A DNA stretch of 59,881 bases from Actinomycetes bacterium (GTDB lineage Bacteria; Actinomycetota; Actinomycetes; Actinomycetales; Microbacteriaceae), in assembly GCA_023431405.1 (NCBI GenBank), contig JAEYVZ010000015.1, positions 1-59,881 of the forward strand, written 5' to 3'. The number at the start of each line of letters is the position of its first letter. The stretch's first letter is position 1. A program made the translations under genes and the position numbers. The notes beneath the pieces are model-generated. The model was not told the origin of the DNA. It made no database searches and saw only the letters and a program-made list of their open reading frames with translations. Positions 44,554-52,551 of this stretch are shown here, in pieces.

Positions 44554-44952
44554 TCACCACACGTAGGCGAGGACTTCCCCACCCACGCCCTTCTGCTCGG
44601 CCTGACGGTCGGTGAGAAGACCGGAGGAGGTGGACAGGATCGCGACGCCGAGGCCACCGAGGACGGTGGGCAGCTCGGTCGACTTCGCGTACACGCGCAG
44701 ACCGGGCTTGGAGACGCGCTTGATGCCGGCGATCGACCGCTCGCGGTTCGGACCGTACTTGAGCGTCATCGTGAGGGTCTGGCCGACGCGGGCGTCAGAG
44801 ACCTCCCACCCGGCGATGTAGCCCTCCTGCTGGAGGATCTCCGCGATGTGCGTCTTGAGCTTCGAGCTCGGCAGCGACACGGTGTCGTGGTGCGCCGAGT
44901 TCGCGTTGCGCAGACGGGTCAGCATATCTGCGACCGGGTCTGTCATCGTCAT
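44554..44952 (-). CDS. rpsH: 30S ribosomal protein uS8
   Basis: Central-domain 16S binding protein, 132 residues. DPVADMLTRLRNANSAHHDTV at the start and LSTSSGLLTDRQAEQKGVGG near the end are characteristic. The 67-bp gap before it, after rplE, is where rpsN (uS14) sits in many bacteria; no S14 gene is there. Confidence 0.98.
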   Translation of the reverse strand: MTMTDPVADMLTRLRNANSAHHDTVSLPSSKLKTHIAEILQQEGYIAGWEVSDARVGQTLTMTLKYGPNRERSIAGIKRVSKPGLRVYAKSTELPTVLGGLGVAILSTSSGLLTDRQAEQKGVGGEVLAYVW

Positions 44953-45019
44953 GTGATGTTTCCTTTGTTCATGAGGTTTCGGCAGCCGTTACACGGTCAG
45001 CCGACCTGCGATGAGTGAA

Positions 45020-45607
45020 TTACTGGGCGTCGTCCGACTTGAACGGGAACCCGAGCTGACGCAGCAGCGAGCGACCCTCGTCATCCGTCTTCGCCGTGGT
45101 GACGATCGTGATGTCGAAGCCGCGCACGCGGTCGATCTTGTCCTGGTTGATCTCGTGGAAGACCGACTGCTCCTGGAGACCGAACGTGTAGTTGCCGTGT
45201 CCGTCGAACTGCTTCGGGGACAGACCGCGGAAGTCGCGGATACGGGGCAGCGCCAGGTTGACGAGGCGGTCGACGAACTCCCACGCACGGTCGCCACGGA
45301 GGGTCACGTGCGCACCGATGGCCTGACCCTCGCGCAGCTTGAACTGCGCGATGGACTTGCGGGCCTTCGTGACGACCGGCTTCTGACCGGTGATCTTGAC
45401 GAGGTCGTCGACCGCGCCCTCGATCACCTTGCTGTCGCGAGCTGCCTCGCCGACACCGGTGTTCACGACGACCTTCACGAGACCGGGGATCTGCATGACG
45501 TTCGCGTAGCCGAACTCCTCCTGCAGAGCCTTCTTGATCTCGCTCTGGTACTTCTGCTTCAGGCGGGGCTGGATCTTGCCAGCCGCCGCGGCAGTGGTGC
45601 TGCTCAT
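45020..45607 (-). CDS. rplE: 50S ribosomal protein uL5
   Basis: 5S rRNA and P-site tRNA-contacting protein, 195 residues. KYQSEIKKALQEEFGYANVMQ, GQKPVVTKARKSIAQFKLREG and the ending LLRQLGFPFKSDDAQ match the family. It starts with a 15-residue Ser/Thr/Ala extension. ATG at 45607, 2 bp after rplX. Confidence 0.98.
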   Translation of the reverse strand: MSSTTAAAAGKIQPRLKQKYQSEIKKALQEEFGYANVMQIPGLVKVVVNTGVGEAARDSKVIEGAVDDLVKITGQKPVVTKARKSIAQFKLREGQAIGAHVTLRGDRAWEFVDRLVNLALPRIRDFRGLSPKQFDGHGNYTFGLQEQSVFHEINQDKIDRVRGFDITIVTTAKTDDEGRSLLRQLGFPFKSDDAQ

Positions 45608-45609
45608 GT

Positions 45610-45969
45610 TCAGAGGTCCTTGCCGCTCTTCTTCGCGTAGCGCACGCGGACCGTGCGCTTCACGCCATCCTTCGTCTGCTCCTCGACGCGGTGGCCGACG
45701 CGGGTCGGCTTCTTGGTCGAGGGGTCGACGACGGCGACGTTGGAGATGTGGATCGGGGCTTCCATCGTCTCGATGCCGCCCGTCTTGGTGCCGCGCTGAG
45801 ACTGGCCCACGCGGTTGTGCTTGGTGACGTAGTTGACGCCCTCGACGATCACGCGGTTCTGCTCGATGAGGACCTCGAGGACCTTGCCCTGCTTGCCGCG
45901 GTCGCCGCCCTTGTCCTGCTTCTTACCGGTGATGACCTGAACCAGGTCGCCCTTTTTGATCTTCGCCAT
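45610..45969 (-). CDS. rplX: 50S ribosomal protein uL24
   Basis: Assembly-initiating KOW-domain protein, 119 residues. KIKKGDLVQVITGKKQDKGG with the KOW core KVLEVLIEQNRVIVEGVNYV. Normal length. ATG at 45969, 2 bp after rplN. Confidence 0.98.
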   Translation of the reverse strand: MAKIKKGDLVQVITGKKQDKGGDRGKQGKVLEVLIEQNRVIVEGVNYVTKHNRVGQSQRGTKTGGIETMEAPIHISNVAVVDPSTKKPTRVGHRVEEQTKDGVKRTVRVRYAKKSGKDL

Positions 45970-45971
45970 GA

Positions 45972-46340
45972 TCAGATGACCTCCGGGGCCAGCGAGACGA
46001 TCTTCATGAACTTCTTGTCACGAAGCTCACGACCGACCGGCCCGAAGATACGGGTGCCGCGGGGCTCCCCGTCGTTCTTCAGGATCACGGCGGCGTTCTC
46101 GTCGAACTTGATGTAGGACCCGTCGGCACGACGGGTCTGCTTGCGGGTACGGACGACGACGGCCTTGACCACGTCGCCCTTCTTCACGTTGCCGCCGGGG
46201 ATCGCGTCCTTGACGGTCGCCACGATGATGTCACCCAGGCCGGCGTAACGACGGTTGGAGCCGCCGAGCACACGGATGGTGAGCAGCTCCTTGGCGCCGG
46301 TGTTGTCGGCGACCTTCAGGCGGGACTCAGTCTGAATCAC
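45972..46340 (-). CDS. rplN: 50S ribosomal protein uL14
   Basis: Large-subunit protein at bridge B8, 122 residues, normal length. IQTESRLKVADNTGAKELL and the ELRDKKFMKIVSLAPEVI end are diagnostic. First gene of the spc block; 34 bp after rpsQ with no visible terminator, so S10 and spc genes may be co-transcribed. Confidence 0.98.
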   Translation of the reverse strand: MIQTESRLKVADNTGAKELLTIRVLGGSNRRYAGLGDIIVATVKDAIPGGNVKKGDVVKAVVVRTRKQTRRADGSYIKFDENAAVILKNDGEPRGTRIFGPVGRELRDKKFMKIVSLAPEVI

Positions 46341-46374
46341 TTCTTACTCCTTGGGTTCCAAGAAGGCCGGGGCC

Positions 46375-46746
46375 TTACTTGGCCTTCTCGAGGATCTCGA
46401 CCAGACGCCAGCGCTTGGTGGCGCTGAGCGGACGGGTCTCGTTGATGAGGACGAGGTCGCCGATGCCGGCGGTGTTCGCCTCGTCGTGAGCCTTGACCTT
46501 CGAGGTACGACGGATGACCTTGCCGTAGAGGGGGTGCTTCACGCGGTCCTCGACCTCGACGACGATCGTCTTGTCCATCTTGTCGCTGACGACGTAGCCA
46601 CGACGGGCCTTGCGGTAGCCGCGGGCGCCGGCGTCGCGCACGTCGTGCTCGGCGGACTCGTGGCCTGCGACCACGGGGGCCTCGACGGTGGCGGCCTTCT
46701 TGGCCGGCGCCTTCTTGGCGGGCGCCTTCTTCTCAGTCTCAGCCAT
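46375..46746 (-). CDS. rpsQ: 30S ribosomal protein uS17
   Basis: 16S-binding OB-fold protein. The 123-residue product begins with a 40-residue tail, EKKAPAKKAPAKKAA followed by an acidic stretch; the conserved body starts at RGYVVSDKMDKTIVVEVED. Ordinary uS17 is about 85 residues. The ATG at 46746 shares one base with the rpmC stop; longer in-frame starts run through rpmC and rplP. Confidence 0.97.
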   Translation of the reverse strand: MAETEKKAPAKKAPAKKAATVEAPVVAGHESAEHDVRDAGARGYRKARRGYVVSDKMDKTIVVEVEDRVKHPLYGKVIRRTSKVKAHDEANTAGIGDLVLINETRPLSATKRWRLVEILEKAK

Positions 46747-47060
46747 CACTCGGCCTCTTCCTTCGCGGCCTCGTCGGCGGCGTCCGCCTTCTTGGCCTTG
46801 GTCTTCTTCGCCTTCGTCGCGCCCTCCGCGGGGGCGGGCGTGGCACGGATGCCCAGCTCGCGCTCGCGGATCACGGTGTAGAGGCGCGCGATGTCGCGCT
46901 TGACGGCGCGGATGCGGCCGTGGCTCTCGAGCTGGCCGGTGGCCGACTGGAAGCGCAGGTTGAACAGCTCTTCCTTGGCCTTGCGCAGCTCTTCGACGAG
47001 ACGCTGGTCTTCGAACGTGTCGAGCTCGCTCGGGGCGAGCGTCTTGGTGCCGACGGCCAT
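46746..47060 (-). CDS. rpmC: 50S ribosomal protein uL29
   Basis: Exit-tunnel protein that docks SRP and trigger factor. The 104-residue product has the two-helix core (LRKAKEELFNLRFQSATGQL, IRAVKRDIARLYTVIRERELG) and a Lys/Ala/Glu tail of about 30 residues not found in most homologues. One-base overlaps join it to rplP and rpsQ. Confidence 0.97.
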   Translation of the reverse strand: MAVGTKTLAPSELDTFEDQRLVEELRKAKEELFNLRFQSATGQLESHGRIRAVKRDIARLYTVIRERELGIRATPAPAEGATKAKKTKAKKADAADEAAKEEAE

Positions 47061-47479
47061 TACGCGTCGCCCTCCTCGCGCTTGATGATGCGTGCCTTGA
47101 GAGGCAGCTTGTGGATTGCACGGGTGAGTGCCTCACGAGCGAGCTGCTCGTTGACACCCGCGACCTCGAACAGGACGCGGCCCGGCTTGACGTTGGCGAC
47201 CCACCACTCGGGCGAGCCCTTACCGGAACCCATGCGGGTTTCCGCGGGCTTCTTGGTGAGCGGACGGTCGGGGTAGATGTTGATCCACACCTTTCCGCCA
47301 CGCTTGATGTGACGCGTCATGGCGATACGAGCGGACTCGATCTGACGGTTCGTCACGTACGCGGGCGTGAGGGCCTGGATGCCGAACTCACCGAACGACA
47401 CCTTCGTGCCACCGGTGGCCTGACCGGACCGCCCGGGGTGGTGCTGCTTGCGGTACTTGACCTTGCGGGGAATAAGCAT
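47060..47479 (-). CDS. rplP: 50S ribosomal protein uL16
   Basis: A-site proximal large-subunit protein, 139 residues, normal length. LIPRKVKYRKQHHPGRSGQA and TRHIKRGGKVWINIYPDRPLTKKPAETRMG (two adjoining segments) are diagnostic. ATG at 47479 shares one base with the rpsC stop. Confidence 0.98.
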   Translation of the reverse strand: MLIPRKVKYRKQHHPGRSGQATGGTKVSFGEFGIQALTPAYVTNRQIESARIAMTRHIKRGGKVWINIYPDRPLTKKPAETRMGSGKGSPEWWVANVKPGRVLFEVAGVNEQLAREALTRAIHKLPLKARIIKREEGDA

Positions 47480-48225
47480 CAGGCAGACGCTCCTTCTGCG
47501 ACGGGGGCCTCGTTGCGGGGGCCACGACGACGGTCGCCGCGGTCGCGGGCCGGCTTCTGGTTGGCCTGCTCGCGTGCGAGCTCCTTGTTGGTGAGGTCAC
47601 CCTTGTAGATCCAGACCTTCACGCCGATACGGCCGAAGGTGGTCTTGGCCTCGTAGAAGCCGTAGTCGATGTTCGCGCGGAGCGTGTGCAGGGGCACACG
47701 GCCTTCGCGGTAGAACTCCGAGCGGCTCATCTCGGCGCCGCCGAGACGGCCGGAGACCTGGATGCGGATGCCCTTGGCGCCGGCGCGCTGAGCGCCCTGC
47801 AGACCCTTGCGCATCGCACGGCGGAACGCCACACGAGCCGAGAGCTGCTCGGCGATGCCCTGCGCGACGAGCTGAGCGTCGGCCTCGGGGTTCTTGACCT
47901 CGAGGATGTTCAGCTGGATCTGCTTGCCGGTGAGCTTCTCGAGGTCGGCGCGGATGCGCTCGGCCTCGGCGCCACGGCGACCGATGACGATGCCCGGGCG
48001 GGCCGTGTGGATGTCGACGCGGACGCGGTCACGCGTGCGCTCGATCTCGATCCCGCTGACGCCGGCTCGGTCGAGCTGCGTCTGCAGGAGGTTGCGGATC
48101 TTGATGTCCTCGGCCACGTAGTCGGCGTAACGCTGGCCCGGCTTCGTGGAGTCGGAGAACCAACGCGACACGTGGTCCGTGGTGATGCCGAGGCGGAAGC
48201 CGTACGGGTTTACCTTCTGTCCCAT
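47479..48225 (-). CDS. rpsC: 30S ribosomal protein uS3
   Basis: mRNA-entry helicase-site protein with a KH domain. The 248 residues start GQKVNPYGFRLGITTDHVSRW; the KH motif VIGRRGAEAERIRADLEKL and the SGRLGGAEMSRSEFYREGRV region are clear. A short Arg/Glu/Ala tail ends it. One-base overlap with rplV. Confidence 0.98.
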   Translation of the reverse strand: MGQKVNPYGFRLGITTDHVSRWFSDSTKPGQRYADYVAEDIKIRNLLQTQLDRAGVSGIEIERTRDRVRVDIHTARPGIVIGRRGAEAERIRADLEKLTGKQIQLNILEVKNPEADAQLVAQGIAEQLSARVAFRRAMRKGLQGAQRAGAKGIRIQVSGRLGGAEMSRSEFYREGRVPLHTLRANIDYGFYEAKTTFGRIGVKVWIYKGDLTNKELAREQANQKPARDRGDRRRGPRNEAPVAEGASA

Positions 48226-48623
48226 TACTTGCTCGCCTTCTTGGTCGTGGTCACGGTCGCGGCGTCGTCCACCTCAGGGGTGGCGAGCTCGATCGTGATG
48301 TGGCTCGTGCGCTTCTTGATCTGGAAGGCGCGACCCTGGGCGCGGGGCTGGAAACGCTTGAGCGTCGTGCCCTCGTCCACGTACGCGTTCTTCACGTACA
48401 GGTCCTGCTCGTCCAGGAACTCGCCGTCCTTGTCCGCCTTCACGCGGGCGTTGGCGACCGCAGCGGCGACGAGCTTGTAGATCGGCTCGCTGGCACCCTG
48501 GGGCGCGAACTTCAGGATGGCGAGAGCCTCCTGAGCCTGCTTGCCCTTGATGAGCGCGACGACACGACGAGCCTTCTGAGGGGTCACGCGGATGTGCTTC
48601 ACGCGTGCGATGGATTCCACCAT
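48225..48623 (-). CDS. rplV: 50S ribosomal protein uL22
   Basis: Exit-tunnel protein, site of macrolide-resistance changes. The 132 residues have ARVKHIRVTPQKARRVVALI and the beta-hairpin TLKRFQPRAQGRAFQIKKRT with no insertion or deletion in the hairpin visible. A 15-residue Thr/Lys tail follows. ATG at 48623. Confidence 0.98.
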   Translation of the reverse strand: MVESIARVKHIRVTPQKARRVVALIKGKQAQEALAILKFAPQGASEPIYKLVAAAVANARVKADKDGEFLDEQDLYVKNAYVDEGTTLKRFQPRAQGRAFQIKKRTSHITIELATPEVDDAATVTTTKKASK

Positions 48624-48661
48624 GTCTCTCCTCCTCTAGTCCTCTCTGGAGCGCCCCCGCG

Positions 48662-48943
48662 TCAGCGGCGGCGACCCTTCTTGTCGTCCTTCTCGTGGCC
48701 GCGGAAGGTGCGGGTGGGCGCGAACTCGCCCAGCTTGTGGCCGACCATGGTCTCGGACACGAACACGGGGATGTGCTTGCGTCCGTCGTGCACGGCGATG
48801 GTGTGTCCCAGCATGGCGGGGATGATCATCGAGCGGCGCGACCAGGTCTTGATGACGTTCTTGGTGCCGGCTTCGTTCTGCGAGACGACCTTGCGAAGCA
48901 GGTGCTCGTCGACGAAGGGGCCCTTCTTAAGGCTGCGAGGCAT
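48662..48943 (-). CDS. rpsS: 30S ribosomal protein uS19
   Basis: Head protein, 93 residues, normal length. PRSLKKGPFVDEHLLRKV and IPAMLGHTIAVHDGRKHIPVF are diagnostic. ATG at 48943, 12 bp after rplB. Confidence 0.98.
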   Translation of the reverse strand: MPRSLKKGPFVDEHLLRKVVSQNEAGTKNVIKTWSRRSMIIPAMLGHTIAVHDGRKHIPVFVSETMVGHKLGEFAPTRTFRGHEKDDKKGRRR

Positions 48944-48955
48944 CTTCCTCTACTC

Positions 48956-49795
<840 letters not shown>

Positions 49796-49819
49796 GTTCG
49801 TTGTCCTCTATCCCGACCG

Positions 49820-50119
49820 TCAGCCGACTGCCGTGAAGATGTCGATGGTGCCCGACTTCAGCGTGACGATGGCGCGCTTGGTGTCCTTGCGCTTGCCGGT
49901 GCCGAAACGGGTGCGGCGGGCCTTGCCGACGCGGTTGATGGTGTTCACCGCGGCGACCTTGACGCCGAAGATCTTCTCGATGGCGAGCTTGATCTCGGTC
50001 TTCGTCGCACGCGGGTCGACGAGGAACGTGTACTTGCCCTCGTCGATGAGCCCGTAGCTCTTCTCCGAGACGACCGGCTTCAGGATGATGTCGCGCGGGT
50101 CCTTGTTCACGGCGGTCAT
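49820..50119 (-). CDS. rplW: 50S ribosomal protein uL23
   Basis: Exit-tunnel docking protein, 99 residues, normal length. DIILKPVVSEKSYGLIDEGKY and VAAVNTINRVGKARR are diagnostic. ATG at 50119 overlaps rplD by 4 nt. Confidence 0.98.
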   Translation of the reverse strand: MTAVNKDPRDIILKPVVSEKSYGLIDEGKYTFLVDPRATKTEIKLAIEKIFGVKVAAVNTINRVGKARRTRFGTGKRKDTKRAIVTLKSGTIDIFTAVG

Positions 50120-50778
50120 GCCGAGACCTCCTCGGTGGCGCCGGCCTTCGCAGCGACGAACGCGTCGTAGGCGGCCTTGGTGAAGACGATGTCGTCGGAG
50201 ACGAGCACGTCGTAGGCGTTGAGCTGGCCGACGGGCAGCACGTGGACGTACGCGAGGTTGCGCACGCTCTTGATCGTGATCTCGTCGTCGCGGTCGATGA
50301 CGACCAGGACGTTCTTGACGGCGGAGAGGCCGGTCAGGACCGCGGCGGCAGCCTTGGTCGACGGCGTGCCCTCGATGCCGAACGAGTCGACGATGTGCAG
50401 ACGACCACCGCGAGCACGGTCGCTGAGCGCGCCCAGCAGGGCGGCCGCGATCATCTTCTTGGGGGTGCGCTGCGAGTAGTCACGCGGCTTCGGGCCGTGG
50501 ACGATGCCACCACCGGTCATGTGCGGCGCGCGGATCGAGCCCTGACGGGCGTTACCGGTGCCCTTCTGCTTGAAGGGCTTGCGGCCGGCGCCGGAGACCT
50601 CGCCACGACGCTTGGTCGAGTGCGTGCCCTGGCGGGCCGCGGCGAGCTGCGCGACGACCACCTGGTGGATGAGCGGGATGTTCGTCTTGACGTCGAACAG
50701 CGCGGCGGGAAGCTGGACCGAGCCGGCCTTCTTGCCGCCCACGCCGTGGACGTCGAGCGCGAGAGTCGAGTCAGCCAT
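50116..50778 (-). CDS. rplD: 50S ribosomal protein uL4
   Basis: Exit-tunnel protein that represses the S10 operon in some bacteria. The 220 residues include HQVVVAQLAAARQGTHSTKRR, the tunnel loop KPFKQKGTGNARQGSIRAPH and the C-terminal ALDA-type fold. Whether it controls the long rpsJ leader here is an open question. ATG at 50778, 2 bp after rplC. Confidence 0.98.
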   Translation of the reverse strand: MADSTLALDVHGVGGKKAGSVQLPAALFDVKTNIPLIHQVVVAQLAAARQGTHSTKRRGEVSGAGRKPFKQKGTGNARQGSIRAPHMTGGGIVHGPKPRDYSQRTPKKMIAAALLGALSDRARGGRLHIVDSFGIEGTPSTKAAAAVLTGLSAVKNVLVVIDRDDEITIKSVRNLAYVHVLPVGQLNAYDVLVSDDIVFTKAAYDAFVAAKAGATEEVSA

Positions 50779-50780
50779 GA

Positions 50781-51440
50781 TCAGGCACCCTTCACTGCGT
50801 TGCGGACGTAGACGATGCGGCCGCGCGCGCCGGGGACGGCGCCCTTGACGAGCAGCAGACCCTTCTCGGCGTCGACGGCGTGCACCGTGAGGTTGAGGAC
50901 GGTCACGCGCTCGCCACCCATACGGCCGGCCATGCGCATGCCCTTGAAGACGCGGCTCGGGGTCGACGAGGCGCCGATCGAACCGGGCTTGCGGTGGTTG
51001 CGGTGAGCACCGTGCGAAGCGGAGACACCCTTGAAGTTGTGGCGCTTCATGACACCCGCGGTGCCCTTGCCCTTGCTGGTGCCGACGACGTCGACCAGCT
51101 GACCGGCCTCGAACGTGGCGTCGACGGTGAGCTCCTGGCCGAGCGAGTACTCAGCGGCATCCGCCGTGCGCACCTCGGTGAGGTGACGACGCGGGGTGAC
51201 GCCGGCGGCCTCGAAGTGCGCCGTCTGGGGCTTGTTCACCTTGCGGGGGTCGATCTGCCCGTAGGCGATCTGAACCGCGTTGTAGCCGTCCTTCTCGGGC
51301 GTGCGAACCTGGGTGACCACGTTCGGCGCGACCTCGATGACGGTGACGGGAACGAGCTTGCCGTTCTCGTCCCAAACCTGGGTCATGCCGAGCTTGGTGC
51401 CCAGGAGACCCTTCGAAATCTTCTCGTTGATGTGTGCCAT
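50781..51440 (-). CDS. rplC: 50S ribosomal protein uL3
   Basis: Early-assembly protein reaching the peptidyl-transferase centre, 219 residues. KGLLGTKLGMTQVWDENGKLV and GVMKRHNFKGVSASHGAHRN are diagnostic. ATG at 51440 is fixed by the family; a longer in-frame start runs into rpsJ. Confidence 0.98.
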   Translation of the reverse strand: MAHINEKISKGLLGTKLGMTQVWDENGKLVPVTVIEVAPNVVTQVRTPEKDGYNAVQIAYGQIDPRKVNKPQTAHFEAAGVTPRRHLTEVRTADAAEYSLGQELTVDATFEAGQLVDVVGTSKGKGTAGVMKRHNFKGVSASHGAHRNHRKPGSIGASSTPSRVFKGMRMAGRMGGERVTVLNLTVHAVDAEKGLLLVKGAVPGARGRIVYVRNAVKGA

Positions 51441-51451
51441 GGTCGTCGTCC

Positions 51452-51760
51452 TCAGAGCTTGATCTCGATGTTGACGTCGGCCGGCAGGTCGAGGCGCATC
51501 AGGGAGTCGACGGCCTTGGGCGTCGGGTCGATGATGTCGATCAGACGCTTGTGGGTGCGCATCTCGAAGTGCTCGCGGCTGTCCTTGTACTTGTGGGGCG
51601 ACCGGATGACGCACACGACGTTCTTCTCGGTCGGAAGCGGCACCGGGCCGACGACGGTCGCGCCCGCACGGGTCACGGTGTCGACGATCTTGCGTGCCGA
51701 CGTGTCGATGACCTCGTGGTCGTACGACTTCAGGCGAATGCGGATCTTCTGTCCCGCCAT
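51452..51760 (-). CDS. rpsJ: 30S ribosomal protein uS10
   Basis: Head protein and NusE transcription factor, 102 residues, normal length. AGQKIRIRLKSYDHEVIDTS and the SPHKYKDSREHFEMRTHKR hairpin are diagnostic. ATG at 51760 with AGAGAGAG upstream. First gene of the S10 operon, behind a leader of about 300 nt. Confidence 0.98.
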   Translation of the reverse strand: MAGQKIRIRLKSYDHEVIDTSARKIVDTVTRAGATVVGPVPLPTEKNVVCVIRSPHKYKDSREHFEMRTHKRLIDIIDPTPKAVDSLMRLDLPADVNIEIKL

Positions 51761-52059
51761 TGTCTGCTCTCTCTCTTCTCGCGTCTTACCGTCTCGGTCC
51801 CCCGAGGGCATTGGACGCACGTGGCGCGGTTACGCCGGGTACTTCGTCCTCAGCCGGTGGATACCGGTGAGGCGTGCTGCACCGCTGTTCTGATGTCAGT
51901 CCCGACTCCCCCGCACACGTGCGGAACCTGTTTCCAGGTGGGGGTTCGGGGTGTGTTGTTCTGCTGCCCGCGGCCTAGGACCCTGCGCTGGTGCGCCGCC
52001 TATGCACTGCCCTGGCAGTGATCCCGCGCCGCGCTTGCGCGCACGCAGGAATGTGGAAC
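51761..52059 (-). ncRNA. Long 5' leader of the S10 operon mRNA (candidate cis-regulatory RNA)
   Basis: From the promoter, transcription should begin near 52059, leaving about 300 untranslated bases. In the sense RNA, 51944-51940 (CCCCC) is followed by a perfect hairpin capped by GAAA (51939-51935 with 51930-51926), one U, and a hairpin CCGCAC/GUGCGG (51924-51919 with 51916-51911), then GGG (51910-51908) that can pair back with the opening C run. This makes a compact, possibly three-way, element about 150-185 nt before rpsJ. No coding sequence was seen. Confidence 0.45.
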
Positions 52060-52065
52060 CTGATT

Positions 52066-52094
52066 AGTCTACGTGTCGCCCGGGCGTGTCGCAA
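52066..52094 (-). promoter_or_regulatory. S10 operon promoter
   Basis: On the minus strand, TTGCGA (52089-52094), 17-nt spacer, TAGACT (52066-52071). Five copies of CGACACG (minus strand) lie across and upstream of it, at 52072, 52085, 52102, 52116 and 52126. Confidence 0.8.
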
Positions 52095-52155
52095 ACTCGG
52101 GCGTGTCGTGAACGGCGTGTCGCGGCGTGTCGCGGCGTTGCGCCGCGCGGGACGA

Positions 52156-52189
52156 CGGAGGAGCGGATGCGACCGCATCCGCTCCTCCG
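52156..52189 (-). terminator. Terminator of the antitoxin-like gene
   Basis: Perfect 15-bp stem (52156-52170 with 52175-52189), GACC loop, 21 bp after the stop. It shields the S10 promoter from upstream transcription. Confidence 0.85.
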
Positions 52190-52210
52190 GAAATCACCGC
52201 TCCCGACGCG

Positions 52211-52426
52211 CTACTCGTTGCCGATCTTGGAGTCGAGGGAGTCGCGCACGCCATCGACCTTCTCGTCGACGGAGTCGGGCGCGACCTTCTTGACGAACTC
52301 GGCGGCGGCATCCAGCGCGCTGTCACTCACCTGCTCCGCCTTGTCGGAGGTCAACGTCTCCTCGATCTTGTCCTTGTTCTTCTCGAGGAAGTCCTTCCCC
52401 TGGTTGACGACGTCTTCGATGCCCAT
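52211..52426 (-). CDS. MT0933/Rv0909-like antitoxin-family small protein
   Basis: A 71-residue, highly charged helical protein (GIEDVVNQGKDFLEKNKDKIEE, then an acidic Ala-rich part ending DSLDSKIGNE). It resembles the MT0933-type putative antitoxins common in actinobacteria. The usual toxin partner is not next to it. ATG at 52426 has AGGAGG four bases upstream. It sits between tuf and rpsJ, where str and S10 genes are often contiguous. An antitoxin function here is inference; such proteins may simply be stress-linked. Confidence 0.75.
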   Translation of the reverse strand: MGIEDVVNQGKDFLEKNKDKIEETLTSDKAEQVSDSALDAAAEFVKKVAPDSVDEKVDGVRDSLDSKIGNE

Positions 52427-52506
52427 GGGGCCTCCTCACGAATGGGTGCGCGACGGCGGATGCAGCCGCGTGCGTTCATCATGGCCGAGCGCCGAGGCAT
52501 GCGAAA

Positions 52507-52534
52507 GGGGCCGGACCCTCTCGGATCCGACCCC
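52507..52534 (-). terminator. Terminator of tuf
   Basis: Twelve-position stem with two mismatches (52507-52518 with 52523-52534), TCTC loop, followed on the minus strand by TTT. It begins 17 bp after the tuf stop. Confidence 0.65.
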
Positions 52535-52551
52535 TCTCAGAGCAGTCTGAA

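Noticed and set aside
44953..45019. Possible remnant of rpsN between rplE and rpsH
   Set aside because: The gap is 67 bp and has no CxxC-X(12)-CxxC coding pattern or other uS14 trace.
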